Shown piece after piece: positions 1 to 11,840 of a DNA stretch of 60,000 nucleotides; position 1 is the first letter of the stretch; each line of letters begins with the position of its first letter. Below the pieces are notes generated by a model, which was not told the origin of the DNA, made no database searches, and was given only the letters and a program-made list of their open reading frames with translations. The position numbers and the translations under genes were made by a program. The DNA is taken from the NCBI RefSeq assembly GCF_008831285.2, contig NC_045144.1, positions 21,469,716-21,529,715 of the forward strand, given 5' to 3'. This DNA is from Nymphaea colorata. Its lineage: Eukaryota > Streptophyta > Magnoliopsida > Nymphaeales > Nymphaeaceae.

Positions 1-149
1 AAGAAAAAGTTGTGGATATCCTTCAAAATATTGTCATTTTGTTCTCAAGTTATATTATGCCAAGATCAAGAAGTTAAAATAGTGCTTTCATAGATACACT
101 TCCTCTTTTGCTCCAATTGTTACTCATATGATCACAATAACATTTTATT

Positions 150-877
150 GTATATAGGTAGTAAATAAAGTGGTGGATGAAGAGGTGCCGAAAGATAATG
201 ATGCGTGAGAAGTAGGCAAATAACAGTGAGAAAATGCGCGCATGAGAGAGATAGAGAGTTGAAAGAAGAAAACAGTGTTCGGTCGATGCCCAAAGAGAGA
301 GAGAGAGAGAGAGAGCCGATAAGATGAGAATATATAACAAAACTTGAGGACAAGAGGTCCCTAAATACAAAAACAATCCGCAAAAAAAATAACATACCGC
401 AAATGATCTTCTCATCCTCTTTCTTTGTATCACAAAGCAAGGTGGTGCATTGATTCCCGTCTTGTTCCCTTTCAAAGAAGGGATAAAAAGAAAGAAAAAC
501 TATTGATTAAAGAGCATCAATCTCCTCTTTTTTCGGTCAGTTGTTAATCTGCATATTGAGATCTTCATGTACTTATCTAGCAACTAACTGTCTCTTGTCT
601 CTTATCTATCAGTTTTTAAATATATATAGGGAGGGAGAGGGAGAAAGAAAAAAATTGATAAATATCAAACCACATTGGATCGATGGCTCGGATCGAGATC
701 GTCGAGTTTGGTTCTAATTGCTTTAAAGTGTAAAAATTCATTTGAGCTTTATGTCTTCAACCATTTTTTTTGTTTTCCTTTCCTTTTATGAAATTTGTTA
801 TCAGTGACATGAAAGTAATGCTAATCTAACTATTTGCAAATATATTCTTGCCATTTAAATGTCCAGAAATTAATGGA

Positions 878-880
<3 letters not shown>
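150..880. repeat. Dispersed repeat D, left copy
   Basis: Blocks at about 165-236, 580-612 and 712-876 match, as reverse complement, the interval 15536-15860. Shared landmarks are a GGTGGATGAAGAGGTGCCG stretch near 172 and a CATTTAAATGTCCAGAA stretch near 852. The left copy has extra sequence between the blocks, so the arms have diverged by indels. Both copies abut a TA microsatellite on the same side. No open frame here resembles a known protein. Confidence 0.75.
295..315. repeat. (GA)n microsatellite
   Basis: Uninterrupted GA dinucleotide run inside repeat D; it is absent from the inverted copy near 15.7 kb. Confidence 0.9.

Positions 881-928
<48 letters not shown>
880..928. repeat. (TA)n microsatellite
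   Basis: About 24 TA units at the edge of repeat D. The inverted copy of D is bordered by a longer TA run at 15436-15538, so the microsatellite probably predates the duplication. Confidence 0.95.
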
Positions 929-929
<1 letters not shown>

Positions 930-935
<6 letters not shown>

Positions 936-2480
936 AGATAAGCAAGTATTTTTAGGTTCATGACATCCTTCATGGTTAAAGTTGTTGATAAATTATAATC
1001 GATACCACGTTGCTCTATGCTGGGTGAGAAGACAAAAGATTACACTACAATGGTCAAACCCACTGACCCCAGCCATCTATTGATCCAAGTCTGATTCCCA
1101 GATTTGACAATTGTCACTTAAATTTGCTACGAAAACTGTTTTAAACAAAATATGAGCATCCTATTGTGCTCATAAACACAAATTTAATATAGTTTGTTTT
1201 CAGTTCAAGTTACTTTTGTGAAAAAAAATTGGTGTTTCTACTCTCACAATTTTGATGCTATAACTCACAGCGGAAGCGTGGTGGGCTCATAACTCATAGG
1301 TCCTAGCAATGATACCAAACCGTCACGACCCTAATATTTAAGGCATTTTTTCAAAACTCTAAAATAATTTCAAATTAGAAAATAAATAATGCAGAAACAA
1401 TTTTTGAAACCTTCAATTTCTAAAATCATGTTCAAGTCCATTTACATTAAAATATCTATTTCTATAACATATAGATCTAAATCCAAATTCATTAATTTGC
1501 AATGCATAAAATATTTATTTTCTAAATAAGTTAGATATATGTAATATGTTTGCTACAACTAATGTGGGTCAACCATAAACAAGTTAAATCCTTATCCAAA
1601 CAGCAAGACCAAAACATCTATTTAAAAATGGGGTGGATCCAAATCCATACAGGTTCAAAACAAGTAAACTATATGTTTAAAACAAGTTAGTCTCTTATCC
1701 AAATCTATTTTCAACTGGCAAAATATATTTTCAGAAGGAATTGGACACATATTGAAGATCCATAGGGATATAAGTCAGGATTATCTCTTTAAATTTAAAT
1801 AAACATTATAATTAATTTTCTTAATATTCTAAGTTAAACACGAATGTACATGTAGCCATACACTCCCTTACAGATATTTTCAGTCACTAAAAAGGCTTTA
1901 AAGAAACACATCCGAATCCAAAAAGGCACGGTTTAAATTAAAAGAGTTTTAAGAATGATTCTATGTTTTACCCTAACTGGTTCGAAAGCCTCTTTTAAAA
2001 ATTTTCTAAAAGCTAAAACCAGACAAAACGCATTTTCTGAACTTTAAAACATCTATTTGAAAGCTTACGAACATGCAACTTACTAAAATTGCAGAAAAGG
2101 GGACTGTGATTTGTGAACCTCTTCCTCTGATGCCATTTACGAAAAGTGGATAAACAGTTTTGGAGTATAACAGTATTTCTGAAAACTAATAGGAAAATAG
2201 TTGGAGCCGAAATGAAATTTTTTCATAAAGCTATAAACCTACCGCTCACTAGATTGAGTTGGGTGGAACGTTAGTAGGGGAAGAATATGTATTTTTTTTT
2301 TATAAAGTATGTTCTTTATAGTATTGTACTTTTTTTCTATTTTCATTTTTGCCTTTCCAAAATGTTCTCCTTTTTTGTGTGAACAAAATGTATATTCGTC
2401 GTAACTTGTAACACGAAATTTCGTCTCTGCTCACCTGCAGCATTCATTTCCCACTCTCGATTTTTCTCCTCCTCTTCCAT
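930..2480. other. AT-rich non-coding interval with a possible LTR remnant
   Basis: No convincing gene is visible. At 1306-1317 the minus strand reads TGGTATCATTGC, two mismatches from the initiator-Met primer binding site TGGTATCAGAGC. It lies next to a GTCACGACCC motif at about 1321-1330, a common arrangement at the 5' LTR/PBS junction of plant LTR retrotransposons. A decayed minus-strand element extending right from about 1319 is possible, but no second LTR or polyprotein was found. Confidence 0.3.
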
Positions 2481-2559
2481 TCTTTCTATTTGGTGTCTAC
2501 CAGGGTTCCGTCACCTTCACCAACCAAATCCAGTGTCCGGCCGCCTCCCTTCCTTCTAA

Positions 2560-2830
2560 GATATTGGGTCGTCCTGAAAAAAAACGCAGCAACCACCTCC
2601 GGCGGGCAGCCAGGCCGCTGGCGGCACGGTGCCGAAGTGATAAGCCTCACCGGGCCTTCTCCGGTGGTACGGGAGTGGTGAGCACCAAGGGCAAATATTT
2701 TTGCGTTAGAAGAGGCCGACGCCTCCCCGCATCAACGGCGCCTTGTCAGGCGTTGTCTGACGACACCTCGCCGAGCGTTGCCTGCTTTGTGCACACCGCA
2801 GAGCAAACGCAACGGCTTCAATGAAAACCT
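2560..2830. other. GC-rich edge block of family P
   Basis: This block is much richer in GC than its surroundings and recurs at about 11590-11850 and 57590-57890. Short open frames cross it in all three copies, but they are interrupted differently in each copy and the proteins do not align over their length. I regard it as a conserved non-coding edge or a decayed captured exon, not a gene. Confidence 0.5.
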
Positions 2831-3530
2831 CCGGGCAACGGATGCCTGTTCGTGTCTTTCTTAATTTTTAATTAAAAGAAATGTCATATCTAAAGATTGG
2901 ACGGGAGATGCTATATATATATATATATATACACACAATTTTAATCTACCTATAAAAAAAAAAAAAAAAAAATAGAGACGACAATCCATTCACGCGCAGG
3001 CCAACTTCTTAAGGAGGCCATGTAACCATGTTGGCCCCCATGCTTTGTTGGTAACTACAGTAACGTCTATTTTTGCAATATGGTTAGTGTAGGACAGAAA
3101 ATTTTGGCAAAAAAAATATTGAAAGAAAAATACGGTAATGCAATATGGTCTCTAGTTACTTTCAATCGTTATGTGCATAGTGATGTCTAGTATATGAATT
3201 TCTCACGTCTGTAAAAAAAGGTCATAACTTCAATATTTTAAGAGTATCATCTCAAGGTGTATTTACATGTAGATTAGTAATCAAATTGAACTGTCACATC
3301 CACAATATCTTAAAAAGCATTATATGACATCTTTTCTAGATACAACAATCTTTTAAAATCTCACATTTTCCCAAAATAATAATGCAGTAGAAACAGTATT
3401 TTCTCTTTCGTAATTATCTTATTTTATAAAAATTGTCTTGAAAAAGAAAACACATCTTCACCCCAAGATATGAAAGAGATCACAAAGAGATGTACAGGTT
3501 CGGTCGATAGCTCCAACTAATCCAACGATC

Positions 3531-3552
3531 AGAGAGAGAGAGAGAGAGAGAG
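3531..3552. repeat. (AG)n microsatellite
   Basis: AG run within copy A of family P; the equivalent positions in copies B and C have lost most of it. Confidence 0.85.
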
Positions 3553-3921
3553 TTTTATCTCATGTCGGCGTCCCTTTTTCGCTCCTTCCTTTGTATTTTT
3601 ATCTAGAAAACCTTATCAAAACCATCTTCTATATTCTTCTTCTTCTTGCCTAATGAATTCTACTTTTTCTTTCTGCTTCTGGAAATTTTCTCGTCTTTCA
3701 TCTTGTGCTTCTCTTCAGTGGTTCGAGTTTTGCCTATATTGCCAGAAAATATCAGTTAAAAAACGAAGCTGGTTAGGTGCACTGTGCACATAACTTGATC
3801 TGATTAAGGAGCACTAGTTATCAAATTTTAAAATTTTAGAAGTATCAATATCAAAAAGAGAAAAATATTCCTGAACTATCAATATGAAAATAAGCTTTTT
3901 TTTTTTGTTGATCTGTAGTTT

Positions 3922-3941
3922 GTGTGGGCAATTGCCCACAC
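3922..3941. repeat. 20-bp perfect palindrome
   Basis: GTGTGGGCAATTGCCCACAC equals its own reverse complement. Copy C keeps a slightly degraded form near 56560-56580. In copy B the equivalent site carries the 9703-10405 insertion. Confidence 0.8.
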
Positions 3942-4146
3942 CTACCGCTGCCCCCCAGGTATGGACCCTCAACATTGCAAACAAGTATATGAGGTGGGCA
4001 AGAAAGGCACTACTTTAAAAAATATACTGGACAGAGGAGACTTTGTGCAATACCCTTCATATCCAAGTTTCTATTATGACAGATACATTTATTAATGTCT
4101 GCATTGGGAACCATTACTAAACAAGTGGAAATTTGTTCTTTCTTAA

Positions 4147-4521
4147 GGTTATTGGACAAAGCAGCAGTAGTAAAAGCAAAAACTAGAGCAGGCTACAGCA
4201 TCTGACTGCTCAACTCGCGATCCATGGCAACCGTGTACTGTAATCCAAGTAGATGAAGACAAATTCAAACGCAGGCTTCTCCCCATCTGGCTTTGCACCA
4301 TTGATGCAGTTGGACTTCATGGCTGCTCCATGTACATCAAAGAAGAGGCCGTTTGGGTGAACACAATAGAGTAGATGATGGTGCTAAGCCAGATAAGAAG
4401 GAGCCTGACTATGCATTTGGCTTCTTCCACTTGGGAAACCATACATAGTTGCCATCGATTTGAGTTCAGTGATCAGACACTTCAGTTTCTGCTTTTATTC
4501 TGGCCACCTTGTCCAATAACC
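4147..4521. repeat. Imperfect hairpin of copy A (about 150-nt arms)
   Basis: The arm at about 4147-4302 and the reverse complement of about 4370-4521 align along their length. Both start GGTTATTGGACAA and run to a shared CTGGCTTTGCACCAT or near variant, leaving a loop of roughly 70 nt. The same foldback occurs in copies B and C. If transcribed, the RNA would form a long imperfect stem, so a small-RNA source is conceivable but not shown. Confidence 0.7.
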
Positions 4522-6000
4522 TATGCTCCAAATGCCTGTATCTTAGAGTTACAAAAAGGAACGGAGTTGGTGCAAGAGTTCAAATCGATACGCACTTGCA
4601 TTTTCTTCTCTGCTCACGCCCCCCTCTCTTTTCCCTTTTGAAGTGATTGGAAAATGTAGGTGCTTGAAAATGCAAGTGCTCGATCCAAGAAATGACAAGT
4701 TGGGAACCTCAGATAATGACTATCATCACCCGATTAACTTAAGTTAATGACTATCATGGCCTTGCTCCTGATAATTAACTTCTCATCCCACATACAATGG
4801 CGCCAATTTTTCATCCAGATTAAATATATCTACTCTACCAGTGGTAAATTAATCAGTTATTTGCCATAAAGTTATGTTCTTCCCCTTTATTTTTTTAAAA
4901 ATAATATTTAATCTGCCGTCTAATTTCAGTCATGGTCGTGGTTGAGACAAGATCAAAATTATCTTTCTTCTCAATGTAATTGACTTTCATTTGCTTAATT
5001 AGGTCAAAAAAACAGTTCTTACGTGCTTTTTTAGCTGTGGATAAGCTAAGCACGGATCTTGATCCATCGTCATGGAAGAATAATACTAAAACAAAAAGCG
5101 GTTTACTTTTTGTTTTAGAAAAAAGGGTTACCGATTGAGCCGTAGGATGAAATACTCATCTAGAATCGCTATTTAAGGGGAGAAATTTTAATAAGTTAAG
5201 TTGGTATACAATTTGTCAGAATGTATAGTTTACAAATAAATAAGTTTGAAGTGATCGAATTCTATTTTAAACAAGGTGATACTGGTCGAATTGGTCGGTA
5301 CTAGCCCAATATATGGCGGACACGTAAACTAATCAGGCTAAGGGCCCATAAGGGTGGAGTCAAGGGAGTCATGGCCCTTTTCATAGTTTGGCTTCTTAAT
5401 GAAAAATTCATAGTTTTTAGGGATCCAGAAGTACCGGATAGATGGTTAGCAATGATGGTGACAATACTGCCCCCACCATTTACTCCTCCACTCGTCAACA
5501 ATGAATGGGAAACACTACATGACATCTTGCACAAAATGAATGAAATTAGGGGACGAGGGGCATGAAAGGGAATTGGATCCTTCAAGGGGAGTTGGCAATT
5601 GAAAAGTATAAAACAAAACAAAATAAAGTGTAGGACCTTTTCTTTAAGGAAAAAAAAAAAACTTCCCTATTGCCAACTCTCTGCTCCTTTATTTACTCGT
5701 TAAAAATAGTGAAAGAGGCCCAATTAAAATTTTTAAATTTTGATAGGAACTGAAATATCATTTTTTAAAAATTTCATATAAGACAAATGAAATTTTCTAA
5801 AATTTACAAGTAAATTTTTTAAAAAAATATTAAGGGGGGCAAGTGCCCCTACGGGCCCTCCATTGGCTCATCCCTGAAGGCAGATACTCTGTTATCCATC
5901 AAGCTCTGAATATTACATATTGCAGAGTTAGTGTGCTTCTTCCACAATATTGGCCCTGCCACAATCACAACCGGACCTTTCAGCCAATCAAGTTCATTAG

Positions 6001-6585
6001 CAATGTCACCTGGGTGCGTTTCCCAGGAGCTCGCACCCGCACCGGGTGCGTTGCGGGTGCGCTCCAGGTGCGCACCCAAACCGCACCCGATGATGAGGCG
6101 CACCCAAACCGCACCCAGGGGAGTTGGATCAAGTTTCGAGTCGAATCCAAATCCAAACCAAGTTCATTGCGTGTATGGTTTGGATCTGGATATGATTTCA
6201 GGATGAAACCAGATTAAAAATCTACAAAATTAAATCTCCGTTGGCCGTTGCATCTAATTTAACACATCTATAGATATATTATATGTTCTCTTTTCTCTTT
6301 AAAAAAAAAACGATACAGGAATAAAGAATGGTAGCTTTCATAAAACGATCTGTTTGCGTTTTTTTAAACATTTCTTTTTTGATTTTTTCCCACTATCATA
6401 AAAATGTATAATTTTAATTGTGTTATTCAATTTCTACGAAAAATTAATAATAATAATATTAATAATATTAATATTAATAAAATATCTTCACCGCACCGCC
6501 GCACCTAATTTTTTTGAGATGTGCCGCACCGACACCCGCACCGACACCGGCACCGGCACCCGCACCCCGCATTCAGGTGACATAG
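6001..6585. mobile_element. Non-autonomous hAT-like transposon, 585 bp
   Basis: Flanked by a perfect 8-bp target duplication TTCATTAG at 5993-6000 and 6586-6593. Terminal inverted repeats are CAATGTCACCTG at the left and, read on the opposite strand, CTATGTCACCTG at the right; the left end fits the YARNG start of hAT termini. Subterminal regions are packed with CGCACC/GGTGCG motifs, as expected for hAT transposase-binding clusters. The related copy C has the unoccupied site, with a single TTCATTAA read on its minus strand at 54530-54537. No transposase is encoded. Confidence 0.85.
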
Positions 6586-7585
6586 TTCATTAGTCATCTT
6601 ACCCATGAAATTCATCCCAACCAAAAGTATTATTCACCCATAAGATGCCCTCTTATTTTAAAATAACATCAGGCCCTGTTATAACCACTGAAACTCCAAA
6701 GCGTTTGGTGAAATTCAGCATCACAGTCGCTACCAGTAAAGTAAACCCTCTGAAATTGGTAAAATAAAAATTAACAACCAGCATCTTGGAGCCATTTGAT
6801 TCTGAATTTGCACCCCTCCACCATTGCTACATCTCTTTCACATAAAATCCATCAGAAATTTTCCTTTCAAACTTTTGACTGAGGAAATTCCAAACAGATT
6901 TAGAAGTCTCATAACTAAAAGAATAAATGTCTACTATCTTCAGCGGCCTGCTTCTGTTAATAGTAATAGCACTCAACCTTTGTAGTCTGTCAAATGTAAG
7001 GAGACGTTCATGAACATGCCACCTGCTATAATTTGTGTGCGTGTGTCTGTAATTTATGAATTTTTCTATTCTCTATCCCTCACAACATGCCGCGTGCTAC
7101 AATAACGCCAGCCTGATTCATCGGGCGGGAATGGTTAGATGGACATCAAGATGGCTAGAGGATTTCAGCACCCAGCCTACATGATTGATTCAAAGAACTC
7201 AACTCATTATCATGAGAAATATTAATATTGTCTCAAGACTGAAGATAGTACAAGTTCTAACTCTAATTAGATTGTTTAGTCCAATTCTAATGAAGTTGGA
7301 CACAATTGGACGCCTATTATAAACAATAAATAAATTTGATGTGCTTGAAAAATAGCACACAATTGGACGCCTATTATGCAAGTATGAGAAAACAAATCCC
7401 TGAATGATATTCCGTTAAAACGGCGGCCTCTAGCTTCTTTCATTTGCATTCCTTGCATGCCTTGAAACTCTCGTACAACTCTGGTTTCTCATCTCTCCCG
7501 CTCTCTTGCACACGAAGACTGCCGCTGAAGCAAGAAAGAGGAGGAGGTGGAGCAGAAGAAGAAGGAATGGAGATAGAGGGGAGCA

Positions 7586-7949
7586 ATGGCAGAGGGCGGC
7601 GGCCCTCCTCCAATTCAACCACCGAGCAGAGGCCAACAAATGAAGTTCGCCCTTAATGGTTATGGGTTTCTGTCGTGCGTGGCTGCACTGTTGGTGCTGG
7701 CTATATCGCTCTGGTTAAGTGTTGTTTTTTTTTTTTGTTGTAACAAGGAGCGATTGTTGTTGGAGTACTATACGAAGAGATGCTGTGATTCTCTCTTCTT
7801 GTTATCCGGCTATAACATGTTTATTTATTTTTCTTGGTGTCGAGCAGTTCAGGCCAGGTTTCTTATCATTGTCAATGTTAATTGCAGGACTTGTGAATGT
7901 AAATTCGTCTCTGTTGTTGCTTGGTCATTGTATTCTGCGCTATTTGTAG
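7586..7949 (+). CDS. Small predicted two-exon membrane protein, unrecognised
   Basis: Exon 1 starts at the ATG at 7586 and gives a proline-rich start (about 17 residues, including PPPIQPPSRG) followed by a hydrophobic segment of about 20 residues. A GT donor follows CTCTG near 7713. An AG acceptor near 7853 keeps the frame open into a second hydrophobic stretch ending in a stop at 7947-7949. The product would be about 74 residues with two membrane segments. An upstream ATG at about 7567 is one base out of frame here but in frame in copy C, so the original start was probably upstream. Copy C keeps only exon 1; an inverted copy near 9703-10405 keeps only intron, exon 2 and downstream sequence. 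I do not recognise the family. It may be a captured gene fragment. Confidence 0.35.
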
Positions 7950-8405
7950 ATAGAAAGAGTGCCCGCCAAAGTTGGCGACGTTTTTCTTTGTGTTAGATTG
8001 ATACCATTTGCTAAAAATATCTCAACATTTGGCATATAATGCTGGTCTTCAAAAATATTGTGAAGCTAATGCGTCTTAAAGCAATAAAAATTATGCATTT
8101 AGGACTTCACTTAGCTTGTCCTTTTTGCTTTTACTGTAATCTTCTTTTATAGGGAGTACTTTGGAGAAGTTCCATCTTTAAATTCTCGCTATTTTTGGGA
8201 ACTCCACTTCCAAAATTCTCGTGGGCAGTGAGTGGCATTTGGATCTTGACAATCCTTTTTCAAAGCCTTTCCATACATGCAACGTCCGGACAAACACCTG
8301 TGGGTTGTGCTGAAAATTCACGTTCTTTGAAACACTTGACTGAGCGGGTGACAATTGAATTCTAAACGCCCTTTTCACAGTCTTTTGAGATATAAAAACT
8401 GTGAG
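7725..8405. repeat. Inner inverted repeat, left arm
   Basis: Matches about 9703-10405 as reverse complement. It spans the intron, exon 2 and 3' flank of the small gene. The partner sits inside copy B as an apparent insertion. Confidence 0.75.
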
Positions 8406-9007
8406 AAGCATTGACAAGGTTTAAATATTGTTTTTTTCTTGTTTTTTTAAGCTGGCCGTATTATACCGAGAAAAATCTCGCCGTTTAAAACTCTGAGACG
8501 TTATTTAGAGCTATGTTATATAGCCAGTGGGTGACGTTTTACTTTGTGACATTTCTATGACTTGGCAAGAAACTGTTTAAAATAGAATTTAATCACTTCA
8601 AACTTATTTATTTGCAAACTATATATTTTAACAAATTGTATACCAACTTAACTTAACTTTATGGTGAATAAGTGATTCATTTACCACTGATAGAGTAGAT
8701 ATATTTAATCTAGATGAAAAATTGGTGTCATTATCTGTGGGATAAGAAGGTAATTATTAGGAGCAAGGACATGATAGTCACTAACTTAAGTTAATCGGGT
8801 GATGATAGTCATTATCTGGCGTTCCCAGCTTGTCATTTCTTGCATTGAGCACTTGCATTTTCAAGCACCTACATTTTTCACTCTCTTCAAAAGGGAAGAG
8901 AGAAGAGGGAGCGCGCAGAGAAGAAAATCCAAGTGCGTATCGATTTGAACTCTTGCACCAACTTCGTTCCTTTTTGCAACTCCAAGATACAGGCATTTGG
9001 AGCCAGA

Positions 9008-9467
9008 GGCTATTGAACAAGGTGGCTGTAGTAAAAGCAGAAACTGAAGTGTCTGATCACTGAACTCGAAATCCATGGCGACTGTGTATGGTTTCCCAAG
9101 TGGAAGAAGCCAAATGCATACTCAGGCTCCTTCTTATCTGGCTTTGCACCATCATCTACTCTGCTGTGTTCACTCAAACGGCCTCCTTCTTTGTTGTACA
9201 TGGAGCAGCCATGAAGTCCACTGCATCCATGTAAACTTTCAATATGTGAACACGGTGGTCTTTATGGTTTCAAAAAGAGAAGCCATTTGAATGAACACAA
9301 CAGAGTAGACTGATGGTGCAAAGCCAGATAGGGAGAAGCCTGCGTATGCATTTGACGTATTCTACTTGGATTACCGTACAGGGTTGCCATGGATCGCGAG
9401 TTGAACGGTCAGATACTCTAGTTTGCTTTAGTTTTTGCTTTTACTACTGCTGCTTTGTCCAAGAACC
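9008..9467. repeat. Imperfect hairpin of copy B (about 180-nt arms)
   Basis: Arms at about 9008-9185 and 9285-9467 are imperfect reverse complements. They share GGCTTTGCACCAT and TCTACTCTGYTGTGTTCA motifs next to the loop. This is the best-preserved of the three foldbacks and orthologous in position to those in copies A and C. Confidence 0.7.
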
Positions 9468-9702
9468 TAAAGAAAGAACCAATTTCCACTTGTTTAGTAA
9501 TGGTTCCCAATGCAGACATTAATAAATGTATCTGTTCACTCTCATAATAGAAACTTGATACGGAGAGGTTGCACAAAGTCTGCTGTGTGGAGCATTTTTG
9601 AAAGCAGTGCCTTCCTTGCGCACCTTCCCTTACCTGGGGGCAGTACGCAGACCACAGACCAACAAATATGCCTGAGCTATGAATATGAAAATTTGACTCC
9701 CA

Positions 9703-10405
9703 GTTTCTATATCTCAAAAAGCTTTGAAAAGGGCGTCTTAGAATTTAATTGTCACCCTCAGTCAAGTGTTTGAAAGAACATTGGCACCTCGTCGCTCGCA
9801 CAGAGATGCCCATAGGTACACGTGAATTTTCAGCACACCCCACAGGTGTTTGTCCGGACGTTGCATGTCCGGAAAGGCTCTGAAAAAGGCTTGTCAAGAT
9901 CTAAATGCCACTCACTGCCCACGAGAATTTTGGTAGTGGAGTTCTCAAAAATAGCGAGAATTTAGAGATGGAACGTCTCCAAAGTACTCCCTACAAAAGA
10001 AGATTACTGTAAAAGCAAAGAGGACAAGCTACGTGAAGTCCTAAATGGATAATTTTATTGCATTAAGACTCATTAGCTTCACAGTATTTTTGAAGGCCAA
10101 CATTATATGCCAAATGTTGGAGATATTTTTAGCAAATGGTATCAATCTAACACAAAGAAAAACGTCGCCAACTTTGGCAGGAACTCTTTCCTACAAATAG
10201 CGCAGAATACAATGACCAAGCAACAACAGGAACAAATTTACATTCACAAGTCCTGCAATTAACATTGACAATTATACGAAACATGGCCTGAACTGCTTGA
10301 AACCAAGAAAATAAATAAATATGTTATAGCCGGATAACAAGAAGAGAGAATCACAGCATCTCTTCATAAAGTACTCCAACAACAATCACTCATTGTTACA
10401 ACAAA
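9703..10405. repeat. Inner inverted repeat, right arm, inserted in copy B
   Basis: Reverse complement of 7725-8405. The junctions carry a short repeated AGACCACAGACCAACAAA (near 9652 and 10457), which in copy C occurs once in a related form. This indicates that the segment was inserted into an existing P copy, duplicating the surrounding sequence. Confidence 0.7.
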
Positions 10406-11840
10406 AAAAAAATGCTTTTTTTCATATTGATAGTTCAGGCATAATTACCCACGCAGACCACAGACCAACAAAAAAAAATGATTTTTTTCATGCTGATAGT
10501 TCAGGCATATTTTTCTATTTTAGATATTGATACTTCTAAAATTTTAAAAATTGATAACTAGTGCTCCTTAATCAGGTCAAGTTATATTCATAGGCACCTA
10601 ACCAGGTTCGTTCTTTAACCAAGATTTTCTGGCAGTACAGGCATAACTTGAACCAATGAAGAGAAGCACAAGATGAAAGACAAGAGTAAATTTTCAGAAG
10701 CAGGAAAGAAAAAGTAGAATTCATTAGGCAAGAATAAGAAGAATCTAGAAGATGGTTTTGATCAGGTTTTTCTAGATGTTAGAAATACCAATGAAGGAGA
10801 GGAAAAGGGACACCAACATGAGGAAAAACTCTCTATCTGATCTCTCTGATCATTGGATTGGTTGGAGCTATCAACCGAACCTGTATATATACTTGCGATC
10901 TCTTTCACGATATCTTGAGGTGAAGATGTGCCTTTTCTTTCAAGACAATTTTTGATGAAATAATATAATTCGTAAGAGAAAATACTGTTTCTGCTGCATT
11001 ATTGTTTTGGAAAAATGTGAGATTTTAAAAGATTATTGTATCTAGAAAAGATGCCATATAATGTTATTTTAGGATATTGTGGATATGACAGTTCAATTTA
11101 ATTACTATTCTACATATAAATACACCCTGAAAAGATACTAGTAAAATATTGTTGTTATGACCGTTTTTGATCAGAAGTGAGAAATTCTTGTACTAGACAT
11201 CACTATGCACATAAAGATTGAAAGTAACAAGAGACAATATTGCATTACCATATATATCTTTTGAGATTAATTTATTTCTTTATTTTGGCCAAAATTTCAT
11301 TATCCATATTGCAAAAATAGACCATACTTGCCAACATAGCATTGGGGGCCAATGTGGCCTCCTTGACAAGTTGGCAAACGCGAGGATGCATTGTCAAGGC
11401 AACACTGTCTTCGATCAACACATGAACAACAAAAGGACGAGAAGTCACTTAAGTTTCTATTTTAATTTTTTATATAGGTGGATTAAAATTGGATGTATCA
11501 TTATCATTATATATATATATATGGCATCTCCCGTCCAATCTTTTTAGATCTGACATTTCTTTTAATTAAAAATTAAAAAAAAGCGAACAGACATCCGTTG
11601 CCCTGAGGTTTTCATTGAAGGAAGCCGTTGCCTTTTCTCTGTGCACAAATCACTCGCTTTTTAATGTCATGAGCAGACAACACTCGACGAGGCGTCGTCA
11701 GCATTATTAAACCATCAGTGACGCCTAGTGAGTTATCGCCGATGCCGTAGAGGGGAGGCGTCGACCTCTTCCAATGCAAAAAAAGATCTGCACTAGGTGC
11801 TCGCCACTCTCCGATACCGCCGGAGAAGGCCTGGCGAGGC

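Larger units (their letters stand above)
2500..7720 (+). repeat. Repeat family P, copy A (inverted relative to B and C)
   Basis: Long segments match, as reverse complement, 53215-57900 (copy C), and its first half (about 2650-5300) matches 8575-11840 (copy B). Landmarks are the GC-rich edge block at 2560-2830, a TA/poly-A stretch at 2910-2970, a hairpin at 4147-4521 and, at the far end, the first exon of a small gene. Copy A differs from C by an inserted hAT-like element at 6001-6585 and by private sequence around 5340-5640. No transposase or reverse transcriptase is visible, so P is either a non-autonomous element or a segmental duplication. Confidence 0.8.
8575..11840 (-). repeat. Repeat family P, copy B
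   Basis: Reverse-complement match to 2650-5300 of copy A and direct match to about 55240-57850 of copy C. It lacks the half of P that carries the small gene's first exon. It is interrupted near 9665-10480 by the inverted segment described separately. A and B face each other across about 3 kb, so the region can fold into a multi-kb cruciform. Confidence 0.75.

Noticed and set aside
2490-2824. GC-rich frames as a gene
   Set aside because: The homologous blocks at 11.6-11.85 kb and 57.6-57.9 kb break the frames at different places and the encoded sequences do not stay aligned.
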